From a virus: a DNA stretch of 61,565 nt. Under the pieces are notes generated by a model. That model was given only the letters and a program-made list of their open reading frames with translations. It ran no database searches and was not told the DNA's origin. Below, piece after piece: positions 8,361 through 16,590 of this stretch (position 1 is the first letter of the stretch; each line of letters begins with the position of its first letter). Where the stretch lies: the IMG/VR virus record IMGVR_UViG_3300044941_000051, positions 1 to 61,565 of that record; one strand, 5' to 3'. A program made the translations under genes and the position numbers.

Positions 8361-8418
8361 GCTTCGCGGGTTGTCCGCGCAGGGGTCGGCGCACCCGCAA
8401 TGTCGCCGTGAGGACGTG

Positions 8419-8787
8419 ATGTACAAGATCGCGCAGATTGAAGACGAGGCAATCGTAACGCAGCTGCCTGAGCCGTCGGGCTACCGCCTGCTGATCGCCA
8501 TACCTGAAGTCGAAGAGAAGACCGACGGGGGTGTGTATCTACCGGACAGGCTGAAGGACCTGGAGAAAACGGCCTCCGTGCTGGGGTTCGTGGTCAAGAT
8601 GGGCCCCGATGCCTACCGTGACGAGGCGAAGTTTCCGACCGGCCCCTGGTGCAAGGAGGGCGATTTTGTCGTGTTCCGCTCCTATTCCGGCACACGGTTC
8701 AAGCTCCGCGGTAAGGAGTTTCGCATTATCAACGACGACACTGTCGAGGCAGTTGTCGATGACCCCCGCGGCTTTTCCCGCGCATGA
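8419..8787 (+). CDS. GroES-like co-chaperonin
   Basis: A 122-residue protein with the Cpn10 pattern: GYRLLIAIPEVEEKTDGGVYLP near the start, an internal mobile-loop-like segment, then VVKMGPDAY, EGDFVVF and IINDDTVEAVV. GroES caps GroEL, and phages such as T4 (gp31) replace GroES to fold their capsid protein. The ATG at 8419 is preferred because the upstream part of the frame is not conserved-looking and the family starts near here. The position just before scaffold and capsid genes fits a capsid-folding role. Confidence 0.75.
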   Translation: MYKIAQIEDEAIVTQLPEPSGYRLLIAIPEVEEKTDGGVYLPDRLKDLEKTASVLGFVVKMGPDAYRDEAKFPTGPWCKEGDFVVFRSYSGTRFKLRGKEFRIINDDTVEAVVDDPRGFSRA

Positions 8788-8797
8788 GGACTGAGCA

Positions 8798-9724
8798 ATG
8801 ACCCAGAACGGCAACGAACAGAACGAAGAGCTGCGCGTCGAGGTCGATGAGGAGACCCCGGCGCCGGCGCCGGAGCCGAAACCCGCACCCCAGCCGGTCA
8901 AAGCGGCTGAAGGCGCCGACGACGATGACCTCAGCCAGTACGGTGAGAAGGTTCAGAAGCGCATCGGCAAGCTGATCTACGAGAAGAACCAGGAGCGGCG
9001 CCAGCGCGAAGAGGCCCTGCAGCTGCAGGAGGAAGCGGTCAGGTACGCCGAGTTGGTTGCGAGGGAGAACGCGGAGCTTAAGAGGAAGCTCGGTGAGGGG
9101 CAGACCTCTGCGTTGGCCGAGACCAAGGCACGGCTCGAAGCAGAGCTCGTCAGTGCGAAGGTGGCGTTCAAGCAGGCGTACGAGGCCGGTGACTCCGAGG
9201 CTGTAGCGGAGGCGCAGATCAAGATCGCAGAGCTGACTTCGCGCAAATCGCAGCTCGACGCCACTGCCGCACAGCACGCCGATCGGGTTGCCGAGAAACC
9301 CGCCGCGATACCGGCGCCCACGCCGGCTCGAACGCAGCCTCTAAGGCCCCAGGTCGATGAGCGTGCGCTACGCTGGGCGGCTGAGAATCCATGGTTCGGG
9401 CGGGACTATGCGATGACCGGATACGCTGCCGGGTTCGCTGAAGACCTGGTTGCGTCGGGGGTTGATCCGCGGTCAGAAGCGTATTATACTGCCGTCGACG
9501 AAGAACTCAGGAGACGTTTTCCTGAGAAGTTCGGTATCCCCGGCCGGGACGTTGTCGTCTCTCAGCCGCGCACAACGGGCAACGTGGTCGCCCCTACGTC
9601 TCGCGACGTGAAAGCTCCGCGTACGGTCCGGCTGAGCCCATCAGCCGTTGCATTGGCCAGACGCCTTGGCCTGACCCCCGAACAGTACGCAGCCCAGGTT
9701 CTCAAGGAACAGCAAGATGGATAG
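8798..9724 (+). CDS. Capsid scaffolding protein
   Basis: A 308-residue, highly charged protein. The acidic, proline-rich N-terminus (EEETPAPAPEPKPAPQP) is followed by DDLSQYGEKVQKRIGKLIYEKN and a long coiled coil to about residue 170, then an Ala/Pro linker and a C-terminal region. This layout and its place between portal and capsid are typical of podovirus scaffolds, which guide procapsid assembly and are then removed. No protease gene is evident nearby. Its end overlaps the next gene by eight bases. Confidence 0.8.
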   Translation: MTQNGNEQNEELRVEVDEETPAPAPEPKPAPQPVKAAEGADDDDLSQYGEKVQKRIGKLIYEKNQERRQREEALQLQEEAVRYAELVARENAELKRKLGEGQTSALAETKARLEAELVSAKVAFKQAYEAGDSEAVAEAQIKIAELTSRKSQLDATAAQHADRVAEKPAAIPAPTPARTQPLRPQVDERALRWAAENPWFGRDYAMTGYAAGFAEDLVASGVDPRSEAYYTAVDEELRRRFPEKFGIPGRDVVVSQPRTTGNVVAPTSRDVKAPRTVRLSPSAVALARRLGLTPEQYAAQVLKEQQDG

Positions 9725-10160
9725 TCGCACTCCGCGCGAGCAGACCACTCGGGCCACGACCCAGCGGCGCAGTTCGTATCGTCGGCAATCGGCCATCCCT
9801 GTGCCGGACGAAAAGCCCGGGCTGGTCCATCGCTGGGTCCGCACGTCGGCCCTCGGCTTCGCCGACAACATCAACGTCTCCAAGCGCTTCCGCGAGGGCT
9901 ATGTCCCCGTGAAGGCGAAGGACTACCCCGAGCTGCAGGTCATGACCGACTACGGCTCGCGGTTCCCGGAGAACGTCGAAGTTGGCGGTCTTTTGCTCTG
10001 CGCTGCACCCAAGGACCTCGTTGAGGACCGCATCGCGTACCAGCAGGAAGTCACGAACTCGCAAATGGATGCGGTGGACCGCAACTACCTGCGCGAGTCC
10101 GACCCGCGCATGCCGGTCCTCCGGCCTGAGCGGACGTCTCGAGTTTCGTTCGGCAAATGA
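9717..10160 (+). CDS. Conserved phage head-region protein (147 aa)
   Basis: Begins MDSRTPREQTTRATTQRRSS, a basic unstructured N-terminus, followed by PGLVHRWVRTSALGFADNINVSKRFREGYVPVKAKDYPEL. The HRWVR..NVSKR..EGY pattern is familiar from small proteins next to coat genes in marine podoviruses. The role is unknown; an internal or minor head protein is possible. Overlaps the scaffold gene by eight bases. Confidence 0.65.
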   Translation: MDSRTPREQTTRATTQRRSSYRRQSAIPVPDEKPGLVHRWVRTSALGFADNINVSKRFREGYVPVKAKDYPELQVMTDYGSRFPENVEVGGLLLCAAPKDLVEDRIAYQQEVTNSQMDAVDRNYLRESDPRMPVLRPERTSRVSFGK

Positions 10161-10193
10161 TGCCGAGCGGCAACCCCCTCTAGGAGAGATCAG

Positions 10194-10868
10194 ATGGCCA
10201 CTGTTGCCACTCCCTATGGCCTCCGCACCATCTCCGCGATGGGTGGTCGGCCGTTCTCCGGCGGGTCGTTTCGTGAGTTCAGGATGGCGGCCAACAACGC
10301 GGCCGGCATCTTCAACGGCGACCTTGTCGAGCTGACCACTACGGGTCAGCCCCAGCGTCGGGCGTCTCAGCCCAATGCGATTGTCCTCCCCGCGACAGCC
10401 GGCAACGCGACTGCCGGTACTGTGGGCATCGTCGGTGTCTGCACCGGAGCGCGCTACATCAGCGCCGAGGGTCAGTTCCGCAACAACCACTTCGCTCCTG
10501 CCAACCTCATCACCGGCGGCGCCAGCGATGTCTGGATCCAGGTGATGGACGACCCCTACGCGCTCTTCCAGATCAAGGGCACTGCGGCGCTCGGAACCTT
10601 CAATTCCGGCACCGACGGCTCTGGCTGGCCGGGTGCAATCGGGATGAATGCTGGCATCACCTTTGTGGGCTCGCCGAGCATTGCCACCGGGAACTCGAAC
10701 GTCGCACTGACGGTTGGCACCAACGGCGGGTCGCTGGCGGCCACTTCGTCCCTTCCGCTGCGGATCATCGACGTGGTGCGTGGCACCGAGAGCGATCCGT
10801 TCCCGGAGTTCATTGTCAAGCTCAATGTTGGTGTACACTCGTACAACAACCCGCTTGGCCTGGCTTGA
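10194..10868 (+). CDS. Structural protein, possible capsid decoration
   Basis: A 224-residue protein starting MATVATPYGLRTISAMGGRPFSG, rich in Gly, Ala, Thr and Val with little charge, as expected for a beta-rich virion protein. An AGGAGAG ribosome-binding site precedes the ATG at 10194. Similar proteins with APYGLRPV-type starts lie beside the coat gene in many podoviruses and are called structural or decoration proteins. The exact role is inferred from position, between scaffold and major capsid. Confidence 0.65.
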   Translation: MATVATPYGLRTISAMGGRPFSGGSFREFRMAANNAAGIFNGDLVELTTTGQPQRRASQPNAIVLPATAGNATAGTVGIVGVCTGARYISAEGQFRNNHFAPANLITGGASDVWIQVMDDPYALFQIKGTAALGTFNSGTDGSGWPGAIGMNAGITFVGSPSIATGNSNVALTVGTNGGSLAATSSLPLRIIDVVRGTESDPFPEFIVKLNVGVHSYNNPLGLA

Positions 10869-10879
10869 GGAGCTGACTG

Positions 10880-11788
10880 ATGGCTACGATTTCTCGCGCC
10901 CAACTTCTGAAGCAGCTGCTCCCCGGTCTCAATGCGCTGTTCGGCCTCGAATACGCCAAGTACGAGAACGAACACGCGGAGATCTACGAGACCGAAAACT
11001 CGGAACGCTCGTTCGAGGAAGAGCAGAAGCTGTCGGGCTTCGGTGCCGCCCCGGTGAAAGCCGAGGGTCAGGCTATCGAATACGACACCGCGCAAGAGGC
11101 GTTCACCGCTCGCTACGTGCACGAGACCATCGCGATGGGGTTCTCGATCACGGAAGAGGCGATGGAGGACAACCTCTATGACTCGCTCTCGGCCCGCTAC
11201 ATCCGGGCCCTGGCCCGGTCCATGGCGCACACCAAACAGGTCAAGGCCGCAGCGCTGCTGAACAACGGTTTCACCACGTTCCTTTCGGGTGATGGTGTCT
11301 CGCTGTTTAACGCCGCCCATCCCACGGTCTCCGGGAATACGAACCGGAACCGCCCGGCGGTGGACGCGGACCTGAACGAAACTTCGCTCGAGCAGGCTGT
11401 GATCGACATCGCGGCGTTCGTCGACGAGCGGGGCCTGCTGATCGCAGCGCGACCGACCAAACTGATCGTGCCGCCGAGCCTCCTGTTCGTTGCTACGCGC
11501 CTGCTGGAGACCGAGATGCGTGTCGGCACTGCGGACAACGACGTGAACGCGCTCAGGAGCAATGGCTCGATCCCGCAAGGGCACCGCGTCAACCATCGCC
11601 TGACCGATCCCGACGCCTGGTTCCTGATCACCGACGTCCCGAACGGGATGAAGCACTTCGTCCGTACTCCGATGAAGACCGCCATGGAGGGCGACTTCGA
11701 CTCAGGGAACGTGCGTTACAAGGCCCGGGAGCGGTACTCCTTCGGCTGCTCCGATCCGCTCGGAATCTACGGTAGCCCCGGCGCGTAA
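10880..11788 (+). CDS. Major capsid protein (Mu gpT-like)
   Basis: 302 residues. The pattern of FGLEYAKYENEHAEIYE, FTARYVHETIAMGFSITEEAMEDNLYD, LLNNGF, DGVSLFNAAHPTVSG and the C-terminal PDAWFLITDVPNGMKHFVR resembles the gpT-like family of HK97-fold capsid proteins. GAGGAG precedes the ATG. A strong two-hairpin terminator follows at 11793-11850, fitting a highly expressed gene that must be protected from downstream transcription. The next gene is a homing endonuclease. Confidence 0.87.
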   Translation: MATISRAQLLKQLLPGLNALFGLEYAKYENEHAEIYETENSERSFEEEQKLSGFGAAPVKAEGQAIEYDTAQEAFTARYVHETIAMGFSITEEAMEDNLYDSLSARYIRALARSMAHTKQVKAAALLNNGFTTFLSGDGVSLFNAAHPTVSGNTNRNRPAVDADLNETSLEQAVIDIAAFVDERGLLIAARPTKLIVPPSLLFVATRLLETEMRVGTADNDVNALRSNGSIPQGHRVNHRLTDPDAWFLITDVPNGMKHFVRTPMKTAMEGDFDSGNVRYKARERYSFGCSDPLGIYGSPGA

Positions 11789-11792
11789 CCCC

Positions 11793-11850
11793 CTGAAAAA
11801 CCTTCGGGTTTTCAGCAAAGGCCCGCCCCGGCGGGCCTTTGCTTTTTCAT
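11793..11850 (+). terminator. Double hairpin terminator after capsid gene
   Basis: CTGAAAAACC-TTC-GGGTTTTCAG (11793-11815, one mismatch) followed by AAAGGCCCGC-CCCG-GCGGGCCTTT (11817-11840) and GCTTTTTC. The second is a classic rho-independent terminator. Confidence 0.88.
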
Positions 11851-11929
11851 GGGGGCGGCCCGCCCCTCAAGACCTTGACGGACCGGTAAAGTCACGTATA
11901 AATATCGGCGCCCATAGGGAGTGCCGCCG

Positions 11930-13540
11930 ATGAAGACTCTCGAGCAGGTCATTGCTCAGTTCCCGCCACAAGTGCGGGAAAGGTATGATTTCGGCGGCGC
12001 CGCGTACCACGGAGCTCTCGCCCCCATAACCGGCATCGTGTGTCCCAAGCACGGGGAGTTTCAGCAGTATGCCGCGCAGCTCCGTAAGGATGGCGCGGGG
12101 TGCCCCAAGTGCGGGGCTGAACAGCGAGCGCAGACCCGACGCATGAAGCCAGACGAGTTTATTCGTCGCGCGGAGGAAGTGCATCCTGGGCGGTTCGACT
12201 ACATAAAAACAACTTATGTGAATATGACGACAAAAGTCGTCGTTACGTGCAGGAAGCACGGAGATTTTGAGATTAGTCCGATAAAATTAGTGTACGGAAA
12301 GCAAGGATGTCCAGTTTGCGCTGTTAGCACGCGCGGATACCAAAAGGATATGGTTTCGTGTCGCTTGAAGACGGCGGCGAGTAAGCGAAATAGTTTTCGT
12401 GGCCGGTTTGTTGAGCGAGCCAGGGCCGTTCATGGCGCCCGCTACGACTACAGCGATCATGGATACGTTACAGCCCGGCAGAAAGTTCGAGTCCGGTGCC
12501 CAAAACACGGTGATTTCGAGCAGGCAGCAGGTAAACACCTCGCAGGTCAGGGCTGCCCCAGCTGCAATAATGTGAAGTCCGCTCCTGAAGACGCGCTCGC
12601 GGCCTTCCTTTCGATTTTTACTACGGTCGTTCGCCGGGATCGGACTATAATCGCCCCAAAGGAGATTGACATCCTGCTGCCGGAGCATAAGCTCGCCGTA
12701 GAGTTTTGTGGTATGTACTGGCATAGCCATGGAAGCAAAGAAGACGAAGCTAAAAATAAACTACGGCACGCGGAGAAGCACCGGCTGTGTGCCGAAAAAG
12801 GCTATCAGCTTCTGACAATCTATGAAACGGAGTGGTCTGCGCGACCTCAAGTCGTCAAACGCCTGCTCCGAAATGCTATGGGCCGCATGCGGGGCAGGCT
12901 TATGGCGCGCAAGTGCCGTCTTGGCACTCCTTCTGCGGCAGAGGCCGCCGCGTTCTACGAAGCTTACCACCCGCAGGGTGGCGCCGGGGCTGGGGAGCAC
13001 TACGGGCTCTACTACCGAGGTAGACTTGTGGCCTGTATGCGGTTTGCTTTCGGCAACAACGACCGGGGCGCAGCGGCCAAGGAGCGTCGATGGACTCTGA
13101 GTCGCTATGCGACACGATTGCCGGTCGCTGGGGCTGCCAGCAAGCTCTTCAAGGCGTTCCTGGCCGAGCATTGTCCGCTCGAGGTAAAGTCGTTTTCAGA
13201 CAACCGGCTCTTTGCGGGTGGTATGTACGAGCAGCTTGGGTTCGTCCTGGAGCAGAACGTCGACCCTGACTACCAAGTATGGAGCCCAAAGCTTGGGCTG
13301 CGTCCAAAGTCCCACTATCAACGCCGCGTTTTGCAAAAGCGCCTGAAAGAACATGGGGTTGAGGGGTCGTTCGACCCCAAGACAGACCCTAGGACTGAGG
13401 CAGAGGTCACATACCTCATGGGCGCACGCCGAATCTACGACTGCGGCAAGAAGCGATGGGTGTGGACTTTGCTACCGCACCATGCTACTCTCTTCCTCGC
13501 AGGACAACATCAGCCGCGCCGACAGGACTTCCTGCCCTGA
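11930..13540 (+). CDS. Free-standing Vsr-like homing endonuclease
   Basis: 536 residues from ATG 11930 (an AGGGAG sits eight bases upstream; an in-frame GTG at 11921 is the alternative). The N-terminus has three zinc-ribbon-like repeats of the type C-x2-HG-[DE]-F ... GCPxC. The middle is a Vsr/EDxHD-type PD-(D/E)XK nuclease: EIDILLPEHKLAVEFCGMYWHS, then AEKHRLCAEKGYQLLTIYE. The C-terminal 200 residues (HYGLYYRGRLVACMRF, KSFSDNRLFAGGMYEQLGF) resemble an acetyltransferase-like domain fused to such nucleases in other phages. It is inserted after the capsid terminator and parts of it (12190-12420) are AT-richer than the neighbours, suggesting transfer. Its target may be the intron- or intein-free capsid region. 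Confidence 0.85.
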   Translation: MKTLEQVIAQFPPQVRERYDFGGAAYHGALAPITGIVCPKHGEFQQYAAQLRKDGAGCPKCGAEQRAQTRRMKPDEFIRRAEEVHPGRFDYIKTTYVNMTTKVVVTCRKHGDFEISPIKLVYGKQGCPVCAVSTRGYQKDMVSCRLKTAASKRNSFRGRFVERARAVHGARYDYSDHGYVTARQKVRVRCPKHGDFEQAAGKHLAGQGCPSCNNVKSAPEDALAAFLSIFTTVVRRDRTIIAPKEIDILLPEHKLAVEFCGMYWHSHGSKEDEAKNKLRHAEKHRLCAEKGYQLLTIYETEWSARPQVVKRLLRNAMGRMRGRLMARKCRLGTPSAAEAAAFYEAYHPQGGAGAGEHYGLYYRGRLVACMRFAFGNNDRGAAAKERRWTLSRYATRLPVAGAASKLFKAFLAEHCPLEVKSFSDNRLFAGGMYEQLGFVLEQNVDPDYQVWSPKLGLRPKSHYQRRVLQKRLKEHGVEGSFDPKTDPRTEAEVTYLMGARRIYDCGKKRWVWTLLPHHATLFLAGQHQPRRQDFLP

Positions 13541-13587
13541 CGTTGCACAGACTGCGCGGCTAATCCTTGTGCAAGAGGTAAAGCCAG

Positions 13588-13950
13588 ATGGCTAGAACGA
13601 CGTTTTCCGGGCCGGTCCGTTCGGTCGCCGGGTTCGAGACCAAAGTGTCTACCGGCACCGCTACCGCTGGCGCCATCACCCTGAATACCGCTGCAGGTAA
13701 GGTCACGACCGAGTCGCTGACTACGGCGCAGAACGCCAACTACACCCTGACGCTGACCAACAGCAGCATTGCCGCGGCAGACCTGGTCTTCGCTTCGGTC
13801 GCCAACGGGACCAACACCCAGGGCACCCCTGTGCTGCTGCGCGTAACGCCGGCGGCTGGGTCGGCCACCATCGTCGTGCGGAACGCCCACGACTCGGCGC
13901 AGGCGTTTAACGGCACGCTGGTGATCTCGTTCCTCGTGGTCAAGGCTTGA
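13588..13950 (+). CDS. Beta-rich structural protein (120 aa)
   Basis: Starts MARTTFSGPVRSVAGFETKV at ATG 13588. Nearly half the residues are Ala, Thr or Val, and alternating patterns (YTLTLTNSSIAAADLVFASVAN) suggest an immunoglobulin-like or jelly-roll sandwich. It lies right after the homing endonuclease, so before that insertion it followed the major capsid gene directly. A head-decoration role is plausible but inferred. Confidence 0.6.
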   Translation: MARTTFSGPVRSVAGFETKVSTGTATAGAITLNTAAGKVTTESLTTAQNANYTLTLTNSSIAAADLVFASVANGTNTQGTPVLLRVTPAAGSATIVVRNAHDSAQAFNGTLVISFLVVKA

Positions 13951-13954
13951 TGCG

Positions 13955-14257
13955 ATGTCCAGGGTTCAGGCGCTTGTTGTTTGCCCGGCTGGAGTTTGGA
14001 CCGAACTGACCGCAGCGAACGCGACGACTGTCACGTTCCAGGTCATTGGCGGCTCCATCGAAGTCCGCGGTGCGGTGGGGGCTACCCCACCCACTGGGAA
14101 CGTACGGGGGTACCGATACCACGCCCGCCCCGACGGGAAGCAGAGTGAGCAAGGCGAGCTGCGGCTTACTTTGGCTGACCTCGCCGCTGGCGCGAACCGA
14201 CTCTACGCCAGACCGATCAACGGCCGCCCGGCCAAGGTTCTTGTGGACCACGCGTAA
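13955..14257 (+). CDS. Small beta-rich hypothetical protein (100 aa)
   Basis: Begins MSRVQALVVCPAGVWTELTAANATTVTFQVIGGSIEVRGAVG. The predicted content is beta strand, similar in style to the 13588-13950 product, so both may be small virion or fibre-associated proteins. It starts four bases after the previous stop with no clear Shine-Dalgarno, which suggests translational coupling. No family recognised. Confidence 0.55.
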   Translation: MSRVQALVVCPAGVWTELTAANATTVTFQVIGGSIEVRGAVGATPPTGNVRGYRYHARPDGKQSEQGELRLTLADLAAGANRLYARPINGRPAKVLVDHA

Positions 14258-14268
14258 GGAGGGTCGAG

Positions 14269-14526
14269 ATGGCCAAGACTCCGGCCTGGCAGCGAAAAGA
14301 GGGTCAGAACCCCAAGGGCGGGCTTAACGCCAAGGGGCGGGCCTCGGCGAAGCGCCAAGGCATGAACCTTAAGCCCCCTGCACCCGACGCAGAACCGTGG
14401 ACCAAGGACGGGAAGCGGAGGAAGAGCTTCTGCGCGCGGAGCAAGGGGCAGATGAAAATGTGGCCGGACGCGGCGAAGGATCCTGACAGCCGGCTGCGCA
14501 AAGCACGCCGCGCCTGGGGGTGCTAA
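14269..14526 (+). CDS. Small basic protein, DUF6321-like (85 aa)
   Basis: The start MAKTPAWQRKEGQNPKGGLNAKGRASAKRQGMNLKPPAP matches a widespread short phage and bacterial family with the signature RKEGKNPxGGLNAKGR ... NLKPPV, which I know as DUF6321. It is very basic (many Lys and Arg) and ends KARRAWGC. The biochemical role is unknown; a nucleic-acid-binding or virion-associated role would suit the charge. AGGAGGG precedes the ATG. Confidence 0.6.
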   Translation: MAKTPAWQRKEGQNPKGGLNAKGRASAKRQGMNLKPPAPDAEPWTKDGKRRKSFCARSKGQMKMWPDAAKDPDSRLRKARRAWGC

Positions 14527-14539
14527 AAGCGAGAAGAGC

Positions 14540-14866
14540 ATGAATACTCCCAAAATAGACAACAGAATTACCACCGGGAACCTTCTCTCGATTGCGACGG
14601 TCATTTTCGCAGCAGGGAGCGCATGGGCTTTGGTTGGAGCAGAGACAAAGGCAATCCGCGAACACACTACCCAACTTCGAACATCATTGGCAGCCGTTGA
14701 AGCGAGGGTTGAGCGGAGCGGGGTTGAACGCGCAGCCGCGCTGGCGGCCCACGAGGCTCGTATCAGGGCTCTGGAGACATCCTCGGCCCGCAGTGACGCG
14801 CAGATCGGGGAAATCTACCGAATTGTCCAAAGGATCGAACAACGGATCGAAAGGATTGTGCCGTGA
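14540..14866 (+). CDS. Membrane-anchored coiled-coil protein (108 aa)
   Basis: One N-terminal transmembrane segment (about residues 14-34, LLSIATVIFAAGSAWALVGA) followed by a long coiled coil of heptad-like Glu, Arg and Ala (residues 36-105). This is the shape of an inner-membrane spanin or of a small holin-associated protein, but a better overlapping spanin pair exists at 16963-17317. It overlaps the lysozyme gene by GTGA, which places it in the lysis cassette. Confidence 0.6.
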   Translation: MNTPKIDNRITTGNLLSIATVIFAAGSAWALVGAETKAIREHTTQLRTSLAAVEARVERSGVERAAALAAHEARIRALETSSARSDAQIGEIYRIVQRIEQRIERIVP

Positions 14867-15534
14867 AAACGAGCGACCGGGGCAAAATCGCGCTTGCTAT
14901 CAAAGAAGGCGTGGTTCCCGCCCCCTATCTCGACAGCAAGGGCGTCTGGACTTTCGGCATCGGCCATGCGGAAACTAGCGGCATCGCGCCCAACCCCCGC
15001 AACATGCCAAAGGGGATGCCCGCCGATGTGAACGGCGCAATTCGCGATGCCTTCCGGCTGTTCGGCCCGACGCTGGAGCGATACGAGGACGCGGTGCGCA
15101 AGGCGGTGAAGGTGCCGATTGAACAGCACGAGTTCGACGCGCTGGTCAGCTTCCACTACAACACGGGTGGCATCGCCCGTGCAGCCATCACGCGCCACTT
15201 GAACGCAGGGGATCGCAAGGCGGCGGCAGACGCCTTCATGGGCTGGCTGCGCCCCCCTGAAATCCGTAGCAGGCGCGAGGCCGAGCAACGGCTGTTTCGC
15301 GATGGTGTTTATCCGACAGGATCAATTCCTGTCTATGAGGTTACGGCGGCAAACACGCCTGGCCGCGTAATCCGCCGAATCCTGCCAGCCGAGGCGCTGG
15401 CAATGCTGGCCCCTGAGAGCCCCGCACAACGGCCTGCGGCCCCGGCCGCCCCTGCCCCTGCCCCTGCCCCGAAGCCACCCGGCCTGCTGGCGCGCATCCT
15501 GGCGGCGCTGGCGGCCCTGTTCCGCAAGAGGTGA
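14863..15534 (+). CDS. Endolysin, GH24-type lysozyme
   Basis: Muramidase that cuts peptidoglycan at the end of infection. 223 residues from GTG 14863, with AAGGA upstream and a four-base overlap with the previous stop. The GH24 catalytic triad spacing is exact: Glu15, Asp24 and Thr30 in KEGVVPAPYLDSKGVWTFGIGH (E, eight residues, D, five residues, T as in T4 lysozyme). Later motifs EFDALVSFHYNTGG and EAEQRLFRDGVY agree. The C-terminus carries an unusual Ala/Pro linker and then a cationic amphipathic helix ending LLARILAALAALFRKR, a possible membrane-active tail. No signal peptide is evident. Confidence 0.88.
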   Translation: MKTSDRGKIALAIKEGVVPAPYLDSKGVWTFGIGHAETSGIAPNPRNMPKGMPADVNGAIRDAFRLFGPTLERYEDAVRKAVKVPIEQHEFDALVSFHYNTGGIARAAITRHLNAGDRKAAADAFMGWLRPPEIRSRREAEQRLFRDGVYPTGSIPVYEVTAANTPGRVIRRILPAEALAMLAPESPAQRPAAPAAPAPAPAPKPPGLLARILAALAALFRKR

Positions 15535-15538
15535 GACG

Positions 15539-15778
15539 ATGACATTCGAGCATCAACCCGACGCTTTGCCGACGAACAAGGCCACTGTCAGCGGGGCGAT
15601 TGCTTCTTTGGTGGCAGTGAACGCTGAGCCCGTGGTGGCTGAAGTGTGGCCGCAGATCGCGCCCTCGCTTCTGTCTGGACCTGCAATGACGGCGTTCCTT
15701 GCCGCGCTTGCGGGGCTTATGGCTGGCTTGGCGGTGGCGTGGTGGGTCCCTGATCGAGCGGGGACGCCGAATGAATGA
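15539..15778 (+). CDS. Holin candidate (79 aa)
   Basis: A short protein beginning MTFEHQPDALPTNKATVSGA with one strong hydrophobic helix (about residues 50-71, TAFLAALAGLMAGLAVAWWV) and a weaker one before it (VAEVWPQIAPSLL). It lies four bases after the lysozyme gene and its stop overlaps the next start by ATGA. Size, membrane segment and position support a holin that permits endolysin release; a topology with one or two crossings is possible. Confidence 0.6.
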   Translation: MTFEHQPDALPTNKATVSGAIASLVAVNAEPVVAEVWPQIAPSLLSGPAMTAFLAALAGLMAGLAVAWWVPDRAGTPNE

Positions 15779-16590
15779 CGCGAACGTCAGCCATGCGTAG
15801 CCCCTTCGACACCTTCGGCCTGCGCTCGCCGTTCGGGGGGCGGCGCGGCTTCAACCCCGCGCAATTGTTCGCCAGCGGTGAGCAGGGCGCATGGTATGAC
15901 CCGAGCGACCTCAGCACCGTGTTTCAGGACGCGGCGGGCACGGTGCCTGGGACGGTGGATCAACCCGTGGGGCGCATCCTCGACAAGTCGGGGAGGGGAA
16001 ATCACGCGACACAGGCGACATCGGCGCAGCGCCCAACTCTTCGACAGAGCGGCGGGCTCTATTACCTCGATTTCGACGGCGTGGACGATCATTTGTTCAC
16101 TGCAAGTTTTAATGGGGCAACCAGCACTGCACAGACATTCGCGGGCGTCAGAAAACTGAACAACGAAGGAACAATCGTAGAAACGCTGGGATCGCCGATT
16201 ACAAACGGGCTTATTCTGTGGACGAGTAATACAAACACGTCGTGGCGGTTTAACGCTCGGGGAAATCGAGCCTTTGATGCCAATGACGTAGTAGCAATAA
16301 ACAACACGCCCGCTCCCGACACCGCTGTCCTCGCGGGGTGGATTGATCTTGACGGAGGACCAGCCAGGCTGCGGAAGAACCGGGGGGCAATTCAGGAGTC
16401 GGTCAGTACGACTTGGGGCACCGGTCCCTTTATGTCGCGACCACTTTACATGGGACGGCGGTTTAACGGAACATCTCCGTTGTCAGGGCGCATCTACAGC
16501 CTCATCGTGCGCTTTGGTTCAACCCAAACCGAGGAAGAACGGGCGCAAGTCGAGAATTGGGTCGCAGCAAAGACGGGGGTGACGCTATGA
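15775..16590 (+). CDS. LamG-like lectin domain protein, tail-associated
   Basis: 271 residues. After GFNPAQLFASGEQGAWYDPSDLSTVFQDAAG and ILDKSGRGNHATQ, the sequence continues as a concanavalin A / laminin G-like sandwich (YYLDFDGVDDHLFTASF ... GRIYSLIVRFG). Such proteins bind glycans and occur in tails of alphaproteobacterial prophages. The start at 15775 overlaps the holin candidate by ATGA; an in-frame ATG at 15793 (MRSPFDTFGLRSPF) is an equally sensible start. It interrupts the lysis genes. Confidence 0.65.
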   Translation: MTRTSAMRSPFDTFGLRSPFGGRRGFNPAQLFASGEQGAWYDPSDLSTVFQDAAGTVPGTVDQPVGRILDKSGRGNHATQATSAQRPTLRQSGGLYYLDFDGVDDHLFTASFNGATSTAQTFAGVRKLNNEGTIVETLGSPITNGLILWTSNTNTSWRFNARGNRAFDANDVVAINNTPAPDTAVLAGWIDLDGGPARLRKNRGAIQESVSTTWGTGPFMSRPLYMGRRFNGTSPLSGRIYSLIVRFGSTQTEEERAQVENWVAAKTGVTL

